Assembly: GCA_003427395.1 (NCBI GenBank) | Contig: BFEA01000443.1 | Coordinates: forward strand, 852,906-916,905 | Direction: 5' to 3' | DNA: 64,000 nucleotides | Source: Chara braunii | Taxonomy: Eukaryota > Streptophyta > Charophyceae > Charales > Characeae | In this document: positions 20,641 through 31,095 of the stretch, one piece after another | How positions within the stretch are numbered: the stretch's first letter is position 1 | Layout: every line of letters begins with the position of its first letter | Program-made: the position numbers and the translations under genes | The notes under the pieces: model-generated | Seen by the model: the letters and a program-made list of their open reading frames with translations, nothing else | What the model was told of the DNA's origin: nothing | Database searches by the model: none

Positions 20641-21945
20641 GATCCGTGAGTGGGAGAGGAGTAGAGAGATCTTGTTTTCACAATCTTTCATCCTACCATT
20701 CTCGGCCTCGGCCCACAGTCCACTGCCATTGTGAGCAAAGCTCGCTCTCTGTTGAATATCTTCTCGCGCCGTTGAATTCGCTCTTCATTGGCAGCCTTTG
20801 CTGCTGCCCCGTCTTGCTGGCGCTGATATTCGATTGCCAACACACGTGCCTTCCCGGCGTCCTCTGCCCTCTTCTTTGTTGCGGCTGCTACTGCATCGGA
20901 CCGTTGGCTTCGATAATCGCAAGCAGCATCCGGGCTTCATAAGCCTCGTCCGTTTCCCCGGACTTTTGGTCCATGATGGCTGTTTGCAAGCGCGTGAGCA
21001 TAGACCAGGTCGGGGGTCTGCTGACATGGCACTCCCTGCTGCTGATGTGTCCTGCTGACGTGGCCTGTTGACGTGGTCTGCTGACGTGGCCTGTTGACGT
21101 GGTCTACCGACGTGGCCTGCTGACGTGGTCTGCTTACATGGCCTGCCGAGGTGGTTTGTTGACGTGGCCTGCTGACGTGGCAACTTACAAATGTCGCCGC
21201 AGGGGGTACCCGAAAACCGATAGAGAAGGCAAGACCAGAGGGGGAAACAACATAGGTGGGGAGGGGTGGGTGGGATAAGTCACCCAGATAAGGAGTCACT
21301 AATCAAAAAAAGAAAAGTTTGAACTTTGCAAAAATTTCGAATGAGGAAAATTTCAAATAAGGAAATAAAAAAAATTCTCGTTTGCAAGTTCAGTAGGCCT
21401 CCCAATTCCCATTGAAGTGCGAAATTACGAATGAGGAAAATTTCAAACTTTCAGACTGCAAATGATGATCTGATAAGATAATTTTGAAATTAAAATAACA
21501 TAAAAATATTCAGAATTACTCAGATGAGAGTACGCGCAATTTGAAAAATGATAACTGCAAGAGGGATTTCCCGTACGATTTTCAAATCTCGAAAAACGCA
21601 TTTCGGAAATAACAGAACAAAAATATTTTGGATTTCCAAATAACTGGACATTGCGAAAGGAAAACAAAAAATTCGAAAAAAAGATATTCCGGATTTCCAA
21701 CAACGAAATTTTGAATTTTCAGAAGAAAATGGAAAACGAAAATTTCAGGTGTTGCGCTATTGGGATTTTCCACAACAGAAATAGCGGGAAAACAAAATCC
21801 AAGAAAAGAAAAAAATTCCGATTGTCCACAATGAGGTCAAAATTGTGATATTGCGGGCTAACTAGTGTGCTCTAATCAATCAATCAAGACTAATCACGTA
21901 CTCAGTCCCCGCACACGTGTCAGATCAGGTTGTCCTGATTCACGT
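20641..21945 (-). other. Family C 5' leader
   Basis: This untranslated region between PBS and Gag is about 1.3 kb, long for the superfamily. It has an AT-rich half (21,300-21,860, rich in GAAAATTTC/GGATTTCC phrases) next to the PBS side, then the 13-bp minisatellite, then Gag. No ORF with domain support. Confidence 0.6.
21051..21180 (+). repeat. 13-bp minisatellite, ten units, TGACGTGG core
   Basis: Ten contiguous units of exactly 13 bp of the type CCTGCTGACGTGG; seven keep the TGACGTGG core unchanged. Partial related units precede at about 21,016-21,029. TGACGTG is a recognised core for plant bZIP factors, so the array could act as an enhancer in the leader; that role is inference. The array also leaves frames open on the minus strand, which is not evidence of coding. 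Confidence 0.9.
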
Positions 21946-21962
21946 GCAGTGTTCCGATACCA
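21945..21962 (-). other. Family C primer binding site
   Basis: Minus strand, two bases after the LTR end: TGGTATCGGAACACTGCA. The first seven bases match the usual tRNA-iMet-complementary PBS TGGTATCAGAGC; the rest has diverged. Confidence 0.75.
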
Positions 21963-21964
21963 AC

Positions 21965-23225
21965 TGTTACATGCCAGTTGGGCGATGTACATATATAACC
22001 GAGGATCCGCAATGTGATGAAAAGGACTGAATGGACAATGCACTGCAAGTGAAATCTCAACAAGCAGTGTACATCATGATACATACAAAAATGGTGCTTT
22101 ATAGCGAAGGGGAAAACTTAGATACAAGTGCTGACCTGACCAGGACTGACCTCTATCACGTAGTGCAAGACAGCGCAGCAGAATGCTAGAATACCATTGA
22201 CCAACCCAATCAATGTCGCAACGCAAACTAAACATGCATCATCCTCATCACAAGGTGTGAATGGGTCTGGCACTACACACAGAAAGAATGCGTCAAGTCC
22301 AGTCCATACACAAACGAAGAGGAGGGGAGCAGACGAAGAAGAAGGGGGGAGATGGGAATGTCATTAACACCAAGTCCTCATTACAAGTCCAAGATAATCC
22401 CTCGTCAAGTGTCTGAAGCCCAATGTCGACTCTGGATCCAAATGTCACCAAGCCCGCTCTCTCATAGTCTGCTGATGCAGTGAAGTCAGGTAGCGAGAGG
22501 GTGAGAGGGAGATGGTGGACTGAGAAGAGGAAGAAAAAGAACTCTCTCTCTCATGTGCCAGGTACTAACCTGTGAAGATGGCGCTGTGCTGCAGGTACCT
22601 TGAAGGCGAAGCTGGAGTTGTGGCGCTGCAGGTAAGTATCCCTGGCCTCCGCCCAATCTCTCTCTCTCTAGTACTACTCTAGCTCCCAAGAGCGCCCAGC
22701 GCTGAAGACTACTGCTAATGGTACTAGCGCCCAACGCTGAAGACTATTGCTAGCGCTACTACTACTCCTACAACGCTCCTTTAGAGTGTTGCTGCCGAAT
22801 CCTGAAGACTAACTCCTGCCTCTTGAACTGCACGTGAAGTGCGTGGGAACTACATAGGAACTACTTGCAGCCTGCAGGGCGGGTCAGTCTTTTATAGTGT
22901 TGGCCCGTCCAGGAGGCTGCTCTTGCTGATGCCAACACGTGCCAAACCCTGGGGTTGAAGCTCAAACAAAGGTTGTCTTGAAAATAGGCCAAAAGTGGCA
23001 TGAGCTAAAACCCTGGTCTGGTGCCTGAGTTTCAGGGCAGGTTGATCTTATGGCGGCCTGAAAATGGCCCTCCGTTTCAGGCTGAAAAGACTCGGGGTCG
23101 GAAAGGCCCTGTTTTAGGCTGAAACGACACAGGGCCTGTAGGCCCTTGTTTTCAGGCTTTCAGGCTGAAAACAACACGGGCATGAAAATGGCCCGTGCAG
23201 CCTGTTGCAGGCGCAGCATGTAACA
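21965..23225 (-). repeat. Family C 5' LTR
   Basis: Same termini as the other LTR. TATA box CTATAAAAG on the minus strand at 22,889-22,897. Followed on the + side by the duplication CTCCA. Confidence 0.93.
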
Positions 23226-23230
23226 CTCCA

Positions 23231-23876
23231 TCTATTGGTGGGGAGCATCACCTGCCAGAAACGGGTCCAACGTCCCATATATAGAAAATGAGAATGGTTG
23301 AGAACAGTGAGAACAGTAATTGTGGGGCCTGCCAGCATTGATTACCCTGCGACCCAGATTTGTACCTCTTCACCCCTAAAAGAAGGGCGCCTGATAAAGC
23401 ACTTAAGTGCCAGTACTAGGGGATTGACTGAGTAGGATATTGATCTCTGTTGACCTTTTGTGTGACCGATAGTATTTCTAAGCACAATACGGTGTTGTTG
23501 TTGCTGCCAATGTTGGTCCAGGACCTGTACGTTTTCCAGTCTATGCCTGTCTGAGGAGTAACGGATAAAACCTTTAATCCTAGACACCTCTTTTCATCCA
23601 TCCATTCCATATCACTGCATTCCTACTAGGCAAATTAAAGGGGGGGGGGAAAGGCCGAGGAATTCTTCAGGGGGCTTCAACGGTATGGTTGTATGTATTT
23701 TCGTCGAATATCCGACGGTAGTCTCTCTCTATTACCGCTCCGTCTTATCCCTCCCCGATGTCCTGTGGCTCCCCTTTCCATTTCACCTTACCTATTCTTC
23801 CTCCGTTTGACCCTCCAAGCCAGCTTGAATAGGATTCATGAATTCTTTGTTTAATGTCTTTTTGTGTATGCAGAGA
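23231..23876. other. Gene-free flank of the family C insertion
   Basis: Sequence that was continuous with 16,298 before insertion. It has CATATATAG at 23,276-23,284 and a run of nine G at 23,641. No gene recognised. Confidence 0.4.
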
Positions 23877-24470
23877 TCTGATCTGAGCTTTGACCACGTC
23901 CCACTTCCACATACCGGGCAAGTGGATGGGCATGCCTATCATTACACAAAGTCTTTTAAAGAAGTCAGTACCTCATCAAACATCCAAACAACCGTCTCGG
24001 GCGAGAGGATGGGCATGTCTGCACAACTTAGGGATAACCTAAAGAAATATATTATCCAACAAGGATTCAATCATGACACCTTGCTCATTACATTTATACA
24101 GTTTAACAAGTATGGATCTCAACACACTATTACATATTGGGCGCGTGGATGGGCGTGCCTATCCTTACACTAAGTCTTCTAAAGAAGTTCAGATCTCATC
24201 AAACATCCAAACAACCGTCTCGGGCGAGAGGACGGGCATGGGTGCACAAGTTAGGGATAACCTAAAGAAATATACTATCCAACAAGGATTCAATTATGAC
24301 ACGTTGCTCATCTCATTTATAAAGTTTAACTAGTATGGATCTCAGCACACTTCCGCGTTTTGGGCGAGTGGATGGGCGTGCCTATAGTTGCACTTCCAAA
24401 TAAGTCCGGATCTCATCAAACATCCAAAAAGTATCCCGGTGGAGAGGATGGACATGCCTACGTTGCTTAG
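23877..24470 (+). repeat. 223-bp tandem repeat, about 2.6 units
   Basis: The phrase GGGC(A/G)(A/C/G)GTGGATGGGC(A/G)TGCCTAT occurs at 23,916, 24,139 and 24,362, exactly 223 bp apart. Units share CATCAAACATCC, ACCGTCTCGGGCGAGAGGA and TTAGGGATAACCTAAAG. The last unit is truncated. Within each unit a second GAGAGGA(T/C)GGGCATG phrase resembles the first, so the unit may itself derive from a shorter one. Confidence 0.88.
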
Positions 24471-25722
24471 GCTGCAACCAAAAATGAATTCGTTAGAAAG
24501 AGGACACTATATAAAATAAATCTCTTATTTTAACGAATAACATGTTTAGCCGCACCAGAGTGAGTACGATGGGTATAATAGTTCTCCCATATGGAGGACG
24601 CGTTGTCGGCCCGAACACCCTTACAACGGTATTTGGGCCCATATTTCCAGCTTACAGGAAGAACGCGCCTAACGATATCTAGGGGTGCGTCCCATTTGTG
24701 TTAATTACAGAGTGTGTGAGCGTGCACTTTGCGGGCACGCGTTAGCCAGACCAAGCGATTGATCAAGGAAAACTATGAGGCGCCGGTAGGACAAGTAAGT
24801 GCCAGGNNNNNNNNNNNNNNNNNNNNNNNNNNNNNNNNNNNNNNNNNNNNNNNNNNNNNNNNNNNNNNNNNNNNNNNNNNNNNNNNNNNNNNNNNNNNNN
24901 NNNNNNNNNNNNNNNNNNNNNNNNNNNNNNNNNNNNNNNNNNNNNNCACACACGGGCGAAGTTACAGGCAACGTCGCGTTGACCAGGTAAGGCTGTGACT
25001 GGAGGAGGATGTTGTCTGACTTACTAGAGGCCGACGTTCAGAGCGGCGCGGTGTAAAATCTTCGCAGACACTAGGTTGACCATGCCTCGTCAATAATAGG
25101 AGCCGCCGTTGGGAACGGCACAAACTAGAGCGAAAGTCGGGGTTTGCCGGCAAAAAGGCGGTTAGAGGGCGGTCGCGGTAGGCCATAAGAGCCTTGGGCG
25201 GCGGCCGCGGCATGGTGAGGCGGCGCCCATGGTTAGCCAAGTGAAGCCTTACCCTCGAGGCAGCAGAGCACGGCGTTACAAGACCATGGAGTTGGGGAGT
25301 AGGCCATGTTGTGGCCTTGGTACCTCTTTGAAGGGATGGGCAGGCTGCAGGTACTCTTTATATAGAGAACTAGGCCTGCTACAACCAGGCTGGGGCTTAG
25401 CCCTATAGGTAACGTCACTGAAATGTGACCAGGCGAATCTTGGGATCGAGGCCAGCAGCAAGCAGTGGAGCAGCGGAGAAGCGCTTTGGAGCAGATTGGG
25501 GGGTTGAGGGTCCTGGGAGACTATCCCCCTTGGTTTTGCTGGGGAGTCCGGCAGCGGGCCCGCGAGGCAGGGCCGAGGACCAGTCGCCGATGGTTCCCCT
25601 CCCCTTTCAATCCTTCTAAAATTATATTTATCTTTTTATTATTTCTCTTCTTTCTTATTCGTTATTTTTATCCCATCTCGGGATGCTGTTCGACGCCGAT
25701 CTCCGGGACCGGCCGTGACCCA
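24471..25722. other. Gene-free stretch with a 140-base N gap
   Basis: Bases 24,807-24,946 are N. Either side I see no gene. Open frames across the gap are made only of undetermined residues. From 25,619 to 25,675 the + strand is T-rich. Confidence 0.6.
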
Positions 25723-25787
25723 GGGGCTTAGCTCAGTGGGCACCCCATCGAATGGCTGAAATACAGATCCGGCTACGGATCTGAGCC
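25723..25787 (+). other. tRNA-like A-box/B-box segment upstream of U6-like sequence
   Basis: TAGCTCAGTGGG at 25,729-25,740 fits the RNA polymerase III A box TRGCNNAGYNGG. GGATCTGAGCC at 25,777-25,787 matches eight of eleven B-box positions (GGTTCRANNCC) at a tRNA-like distance. Between them is a perfect 7-bp hairpin AGATCCG-GCTA-CGGATCT (25,765-25,782). The acceptor arms do not pair, so it is not a working tRNA gene. It may be an internal Pol III promoter remnant or chance. Confidence 0.3.
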
Positions 25788-25818
25788 AAATGCAGCCCAC
25801 CGTGGGAGTCCTCATCAG

Positions 25819-25900
25819 TCCTTCGGGACATCCGTTAAAATGGGAACGATACAGAGGCGATTAGCATGGCCCCTGCGCAAGGATGACATGCATAAAAGCA
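25819..25900 (+). ncRNA. U6 snRNA-like gene or pseudogene, 3' end diverged
   Basis: U6 is the catalytic snRNA of the spliceosome. The 5' stem GTCCTTCGGGACATCCG, the AACGATACAGAG region (25,845-25,856), TTAGCATGGCCCCTGCGCAAGGATGACA (25,861-25,888) and the AGC triad (25,863-25,865) all match plant and animal U6. Differences: the ACAGAGA box reads ACAGAGG, the 5' stem is one pair shorter than in plants, and after CATAAAAGC the expected 3' end and T-run terminator are absent. No TATA box is visible 25-30 bp upstream. I read it as a retro-derived or truncated U6 copy, possibly a pseudogene, though a divergent working gene is not excluded. Confidence 0.8.
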
Positions 25901-28900
25901 GGAGAGCCCCGACTTCCTCGTTTGACTGCTGCACACTCCCTAGCGGAGCTCGACTTCTGTAACCACCGTTCTGCCGTCCGTATCCATCGATACCTTGTGT
26001 GCTGTCTGGGTTGGCGCGTGGGTTGGTACTGGTAGGGAGATTGGCGGAAAGGGGCGACTAGGCGAAGGGAGCACATAAATACTAAAAGGGGAATGAATCT
26101 GGCGCTGATTTGCGCCAGATACGTCCAAACGGGGGAGATGGTGTAAGAACAGTATGGTAGAGGAAAACGTTCGTAGCCTACCCGATCCTTGACGGAATCA
26201 GGCGCGAGAAGAAGCAAGGTGGAGGTTTAGAGGTAGGCGGATTCGAATCCGGAGGCAGATTAGCACGAAAGATAGAGTGGTAGGAGTTAGTAGGCAGAAG
26301 AACTGCGCGAAGGTACGGGACGTGCAGATATGGAGGGAGTGTGAAACAGGGTTTTTCACTCGTTTCTCGATGAAGACATATGGGAAAGAAGCTAAGCAGG
26401 GGTATCTGAGGTGGGCGACCTCGAGTTGGTAGTTAGATAAGGTAAAGAGTTAGTAGAAGAAGAAGAAGAGAAGGAGAAACAGGGAGCGCGGAGCGGTCGA
26501 AGGTGGCGACGGAGGGAAAGGCGGGAGTAAGAATCGAATTATTCAGCCATTTTTTGGCCATTGTTGACAAACTCAGATGCAAAGTGGCGGTTTCAAGGCA
26601 GGCGACACCGATTGTGAGGTAGGAAGTAGTAAAAATTAGTAAAGGAAGAAGTTAGTAAGGAAAGGGTGTGTGCCGAGATGTCGAGGAGGAGAGCTATGGC
26701 GCAAGGAAGCGGGATGCTTGCCTTTCAGTAGCAGTCCTCGACAGAAGGCGTTCCTCTACTTTCCAGCGAAGGACCCATCTCTCTCCCAGTTGGTGCACTT
26801 GTCGGAGAAGGTCGCACTGGTGCTCAATGTAACTATCATCACTGGAGGAGCTGCTACGGAGGAGTTAGAAGGAGCCGGACCTTTATCTGGGCCAGGCGCA
26901 TCGAAGGGGCTGGTAGGCGTATACACTAGCGAGTGGCACTTACCTGGCGTGACAGCTGGCCATGTTCAGGTCGGGGCGAATCTTCTCCTTCGTAAATATG
27001 TTGGTTGCCGCCCTCGTATGCGCGTTTGAGAGACGGTGTGAACCTGGCAGAGGTATCGGCCAGATGCGCTGAGCGATAGCCGATAGCCAACGGAAGCAAG
27101 AGAGAGGGGGAGATCAATGGGAGAGGCGACGGGGAAAGAGAAGACTCTGTGGTAAAGTGACGTCGAGGCCTGTGTATGCGTATCTCTCGTCCTTAAGATC
27201 CTCGTAGTCGGGCAACGCTATCCTTGCAACTGGCGGTGGTCACCTGCTCGTCGCAAGGATTTCTAGTTGTTGCGATTGCAACGAAAGGTCCTGTTACTCG
27301 CATTCCGCCTAAATCAGGCCAAGGAATCTGACCACCTCCTAGCCGAAGGCCCTTTCGAGTTGGTACGTAGCGTGGAGTATCGGCAGCTGCGCAGATGGAG
27401 GGCTTCCATGTGACCGGTGAAATACTCGTCCTATTGAGGGAAGTGTATCCGGTCATATTCTAGAGGAAAGGGCATTCACATTTTTGGCTGGTGTGGTGAT
27501 TATGCTCACGGTGATCGGGCCACCGACTTTCATGCATGCTGGCGAGATCGTCCTCAGGGTCGCCTGGCTGTTGCTTGTCGTCGCGACCCCAGTAATCATA
27601 GTGTTTTGTGCTAGCATCCATCTGGACTAGCGGACCCATCCTCATCCCTATCTCAGCCCCGGCGGTTGCGTTCATGTCTCAGTTTGTACTGCTCACCTGG
27701 ATCGTCGTCACAATCGGGTAATCGTTGGGTCGACCGTCCTCGTGCATAGTGGTTGTGCCTGCGGTGCTGCCCATTATCGCCGTCGACACCGCGTTGGTCG
27801 TAGTATTTCGTCATACCGAAGGGATTCGTCTCTGGGATCTTCTTTGAAGGGACCTGGTGGTACGGTCAACCGGGTGCATTCTTATACTGGGATCAGACAG
27901 AGAGAGTGAAAGAAGTGGGGTGAGGACTGACGGGGAGAGTGTGTGAACGGCAGAAAGAGGGAGGTTACCTGGTCAATTGAAACTGCACACGGATTTGTGG
28001 AAGAAGTGCATGATATCTGGCCGAGTTCTGTAAGGGGTCTTTTCTCATATTTTTTATTTTTTTTGCACGATTGGTGAGCACAGTCAGGGGCCTGCAGCGG
28101 CTGCTCATCCTCGCTTCGGCGTTTGCTGGAGTGGCTGGCTGCTATTCAAGCAAGCCTCATTGTTTCTACCTTAAAGCAGTACCGGGCCGGCTCTGGGCAG
28201 AATCCACTGACCATACTCAAGGAGCAGGTGCTACGCCGCATACGCAGCATTATCAGGATAGCATTATTGGTGGGCGCTATCTTGACTATACAGGTGACAC
28301 TCCACTATGGCAAGGTCTGCCATGCACAGTGTTACGGGCCCCCCTACGTGTCGAGCTGTGTATTGCTAGTGTGCATGGCCAAGTTGCAACTAAGCACTTA
28401 TTAAGCACTTGCAGCCCATACTGGGTTACGTTGTACATCAGGCCGAGCGCGCTGTATTCCACTCTATGTCGTGCAGATGGGCGCACCGACCCTTGTGTAC
28501 CTCCACTGTGTATCTTGCCAAGACCTGCTGTGTTTTACTGTGTGTTAAAAGGGTAGTAAGTTGGATAGTATTCGAGTGTTGTACAACGCTAGTCCTCGCT
28601 GTGTTCAACTACTGGGTCAGGCTGAGTGTTCGAGGCGCCTGTCAGTTGGATGGCACTGCACATCATCGCCGAAGGGCGGATGATGGGTAATACTACCTTG
28701 CTTGAACTGCCGTAACAAGTGCGCAGGCTGCTACGTACACGACTGCCTGACTAAGTACTATTGAGGTTCTTGCTGGCAGTTTGAGTACGGCGCAGGGGTG
28801 TACGCAATCTGAATGCAGTTACAAGGTCGTGTAGTTGCAGCTTGGACTAGTTCTGATGGCACCTATGTCGTGTGACCAGGAGGCTATTGCTGTTGTGGCT

Positions 28901-29829
28901 TGATGTTGTGGCTCAGATAACAACGGACTGTTGTTGTCTGGCGCTGCTGGGTCGGACTGTACTGTCGGCTTGCTAAATTCACTCAAGGGTGCAGCCGTTT
29001 GCGTGCAGCAGTAACAAGTTGCTGCTATGGGGGACTATGGCTTTCAGGTGTTGAGGACTGCAGAATTGCTCTAGCTGCTATAGTGGATTAGTTACCTATG
29101 CTGTTGCGGGTTATTGCTATGCTGTGCACTATTCTGAACGTTGCCGCAGTGCTGGGTACTGTTCGGCGCTGCTGTTGTGCAGAGCACTGCTCATTGTTGT
29201 ACACCATTATTGAGCGCCATTGTTGTGCGTCATTCCTGTTTTCTTACGGCGGGGTCATTGCTGCGACTAAGGAGGGTGTCCAGGGACTGGTATTCTGCGT
29301 TCTGGTCGAGACTTGGCCACTCCTGCTGCATTAGTGGCCACCATTGCTGGGTCCTCAGGCGAATCAAGACAACAAGGCCCTCTCCCGTGAGTCTGAGCGC
29401 ACCTCTCTTGGATCTCGAGAGTCTGAACTTTCTACCTCTATCCTTCTTCCTCTAAGTCTAGTCTGAGGCTACGAGAGGAAGGCAGCAGGCGGGATTGCAA
29501 CCTGTAGGTCCGCATCAAGACCTTGTAGGAGGTCCACCCACCGATTGCGGGAGCTCTGCCGGAGCCCAGGCGGGGGTTCTGGAGGCAGGGAACTTCAGGT
29601 ATAATTTTGTCTGACGCGTGTGATCCCTTCCCCTAATTGTTATTCCCCTGGGTATCTGAATACTTCTATGACAGGTTATTACTTCTACCTTGTTATGTAT
29701 GTCAGGACATGTTTGGTGGAAACCTAAATGAACAAGTACATATGAGAGTTCAGATAAACATTTGAGTGAACTCAGACAAAATGAACTGGGGAAAGGTGGG
29801 ATGAAGGTGTTTGCATGTGTTTGACTAGG
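25901..29829. other. Gene-free stretch
   Basis: No domain or RNA gene recognised in about 3.9 kb. Purine-rich on the + strand at 26,220-26,690. CTG/TTG-rich with short open frames at 28,080-29,330, none with family features. GGATTCGAATCC at 26,239-26,250 is a 12-bp palindrome without tRNA context. Confidence 0.4.
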
Positions 29830-31095
29830 CCAACCCAAGGCTGAGCTCCTCTAAGTTGATATGGGTTCAGTGCTATGTTTTATTTATGTTTGTTGGGTTG
29901 ACTGTATGATCTTTTGGGCTGGGCCTATCCTAAGTTGGACGGACCAGTCGCTGTTTCTTTCTGGGGTTTCTGAGCAGAAGGATGGGCACCCTAAGTTGGG
30001 AAGGTTCAAAACCCTGATGTTTCTCTTTTTGGGTTGCTGAACGCAGAGCTGGGAATATTCTAAGTTGCGTGGACCCAGTTCTGCGTATGTTTTCTTCTGA
30101 GGGGGACAAGGGCATGAGGTTGAGCGTACCCTTAAGTTAGGGCGGCTCAGTCATAAGCCATGACAAAAATGGTCAACCAAAGTATATATTGTTGATATAT
30201 ATTATACGAACTTATATCATCTGGTAGACCGGGCACCCTAAGTTGGGAAAGTCAGTCAATAAGTCAGGTAGAACAAAAAGAGAAGAGAGATAAGTGAAGA
30301 ATGTAATGAAGGTAACCCGGGCAGACTGAGCGTACCCTTAAGTTAGGGCGGTTCAGTCCTATGCTCGTAATAATACAAAGGCGCAGAGAGTTAGTATAAA
30401 TCTTCTTTTATTTCCCCTTCTAAACACAAGGCAGGATTGGATGTCTCCCTAAGTAGGGTAGGTCTGATCATCTGCCTAATAAGAGAGGAACATATAAAGT
30501 TTGTGCAAGTACATCAATGATTGTTCTCTTATATTGTCGTTACGGAGGCTAAGCGTACCCTTAAGTTATGGCGGCTTAGTCATTTGTGGTTTGTACTTTG
30601 TTCAGGCAGGTCAGGCGTACCCTTAAGTTACGGCGGCCTGGTCATATTGTCTTATGTACCTAAACCTATTTAAGCTAGCTAGGCGTACGCTTAAGTTAGG
30701 GCGGCCTAGTGATATGCTCTTGTCGTTGATGTTATGTAGGTTGGGCGTACCCTTAAGTTAGGGCGGTCTGACCATTCGTCGTTCGTGTTTGTTTTAGGCA
30801 GGTTAGGCACACCCCTAAGTTGGGGCAGCCTAATCCTATGCCCTATGCAACCTTGTCTATGAGCTGACTAAGCATACTCTTAAGTTAGAGCAGTCTAGTT
30901 TATGCTTCATGTCATCAGTTAAGCAGAAGTCAGGCATACCCTTAGGTTAGGGCGGTCTGCTCATATGTTTTATGACTAAAGTCCATGTGGTGTCGGGCAT
31001 ACCCTTAAGTTAGGGTAGTCCAGTTGTATGTACTTTTACTTGGTTACATAGGAAGGTTAGACATACCCTTAAGTTAGGGCCTTGTCTGATCCTAT
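29830..31095 (+). ncRNA. Array of 17 covarying hairpins with TAAGTT loop
   Basis: Loop cores (TAAGTT unless noted) start at 29,852, 29,931, 29,992, 30,061, 30,133, 30,239, 30,339, 30,450 (TAAGTA), 30,562, 30,624, 30,692, 30,754, 30,816, 30,881, 30,943 (TAGGTT), 31,006 and 31,070. From 30,562 the spacing is a steady 62-68 bp. In the clearest units an inner stem (CCCT/AGGG, CCCC/GGGG, CTCT/AGAG, TCC/GGA) encloses the loop; a small internal loop GTA/CG follows, then an outer stem that changes in pairs: TGAGC/GCTCA, CTAAGC/GCTTAG, CAGGC/GCCTG, CTAGGC/GCCTAG, and GCAGAGCTGGG/CCCAGTTCTGC. Spacers are unrelated. I do not recognise the family. Paired changes with a constant loop point to selected or faithfully copied secondary structure. 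The strand is a guess. Confidence 0.75.

Larger units (their letters stand above)
16304..23225 (-). mobile_element. Family C LTR retrotransposon, complete boundaries, internally deleted
   Basis: Two LTRs (1,288 and 1,261 bp) with perfect 10-bp terminal inverted repeats TGTTACATGC/GCATGTAACA enclose 4,373 bp. The target duplication is CTCCA on both sides. Read on the minus strand the order is LTR, PBS, leader with a 13-bp minisatellite, Gag, protease, RT stub fused to integrase, PPT, LTR. The Gag-Pol type and order are Ty3/Gypsy. In a hand-aligned 190-nt stretch near the left edge of each LTR I count about 20 mismatches, so the insertion is not recent. The lack of RT and RNase H makes it non-autonomous. 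Confidence 0.92.

Noticed and set aside
20785-21299. Minus-strand frames rich in RPRQQATSADHV repeats
   Set aside because: The 13-bp minisatellite leaves frames open by chance; period is not a multiple of three.
24705-24998. Open frames across the N gap
   Set aside because: Made of undetermined bases; no evidence of coding.
30562-31095. Regular 62-68 bp spacing of short repeats, like a CRISPR array
   Set aside because: The repeats differ strongly in their stems, spacers are not of uniform length, no cas genes are near, and the context is eukaryotic retroelements.
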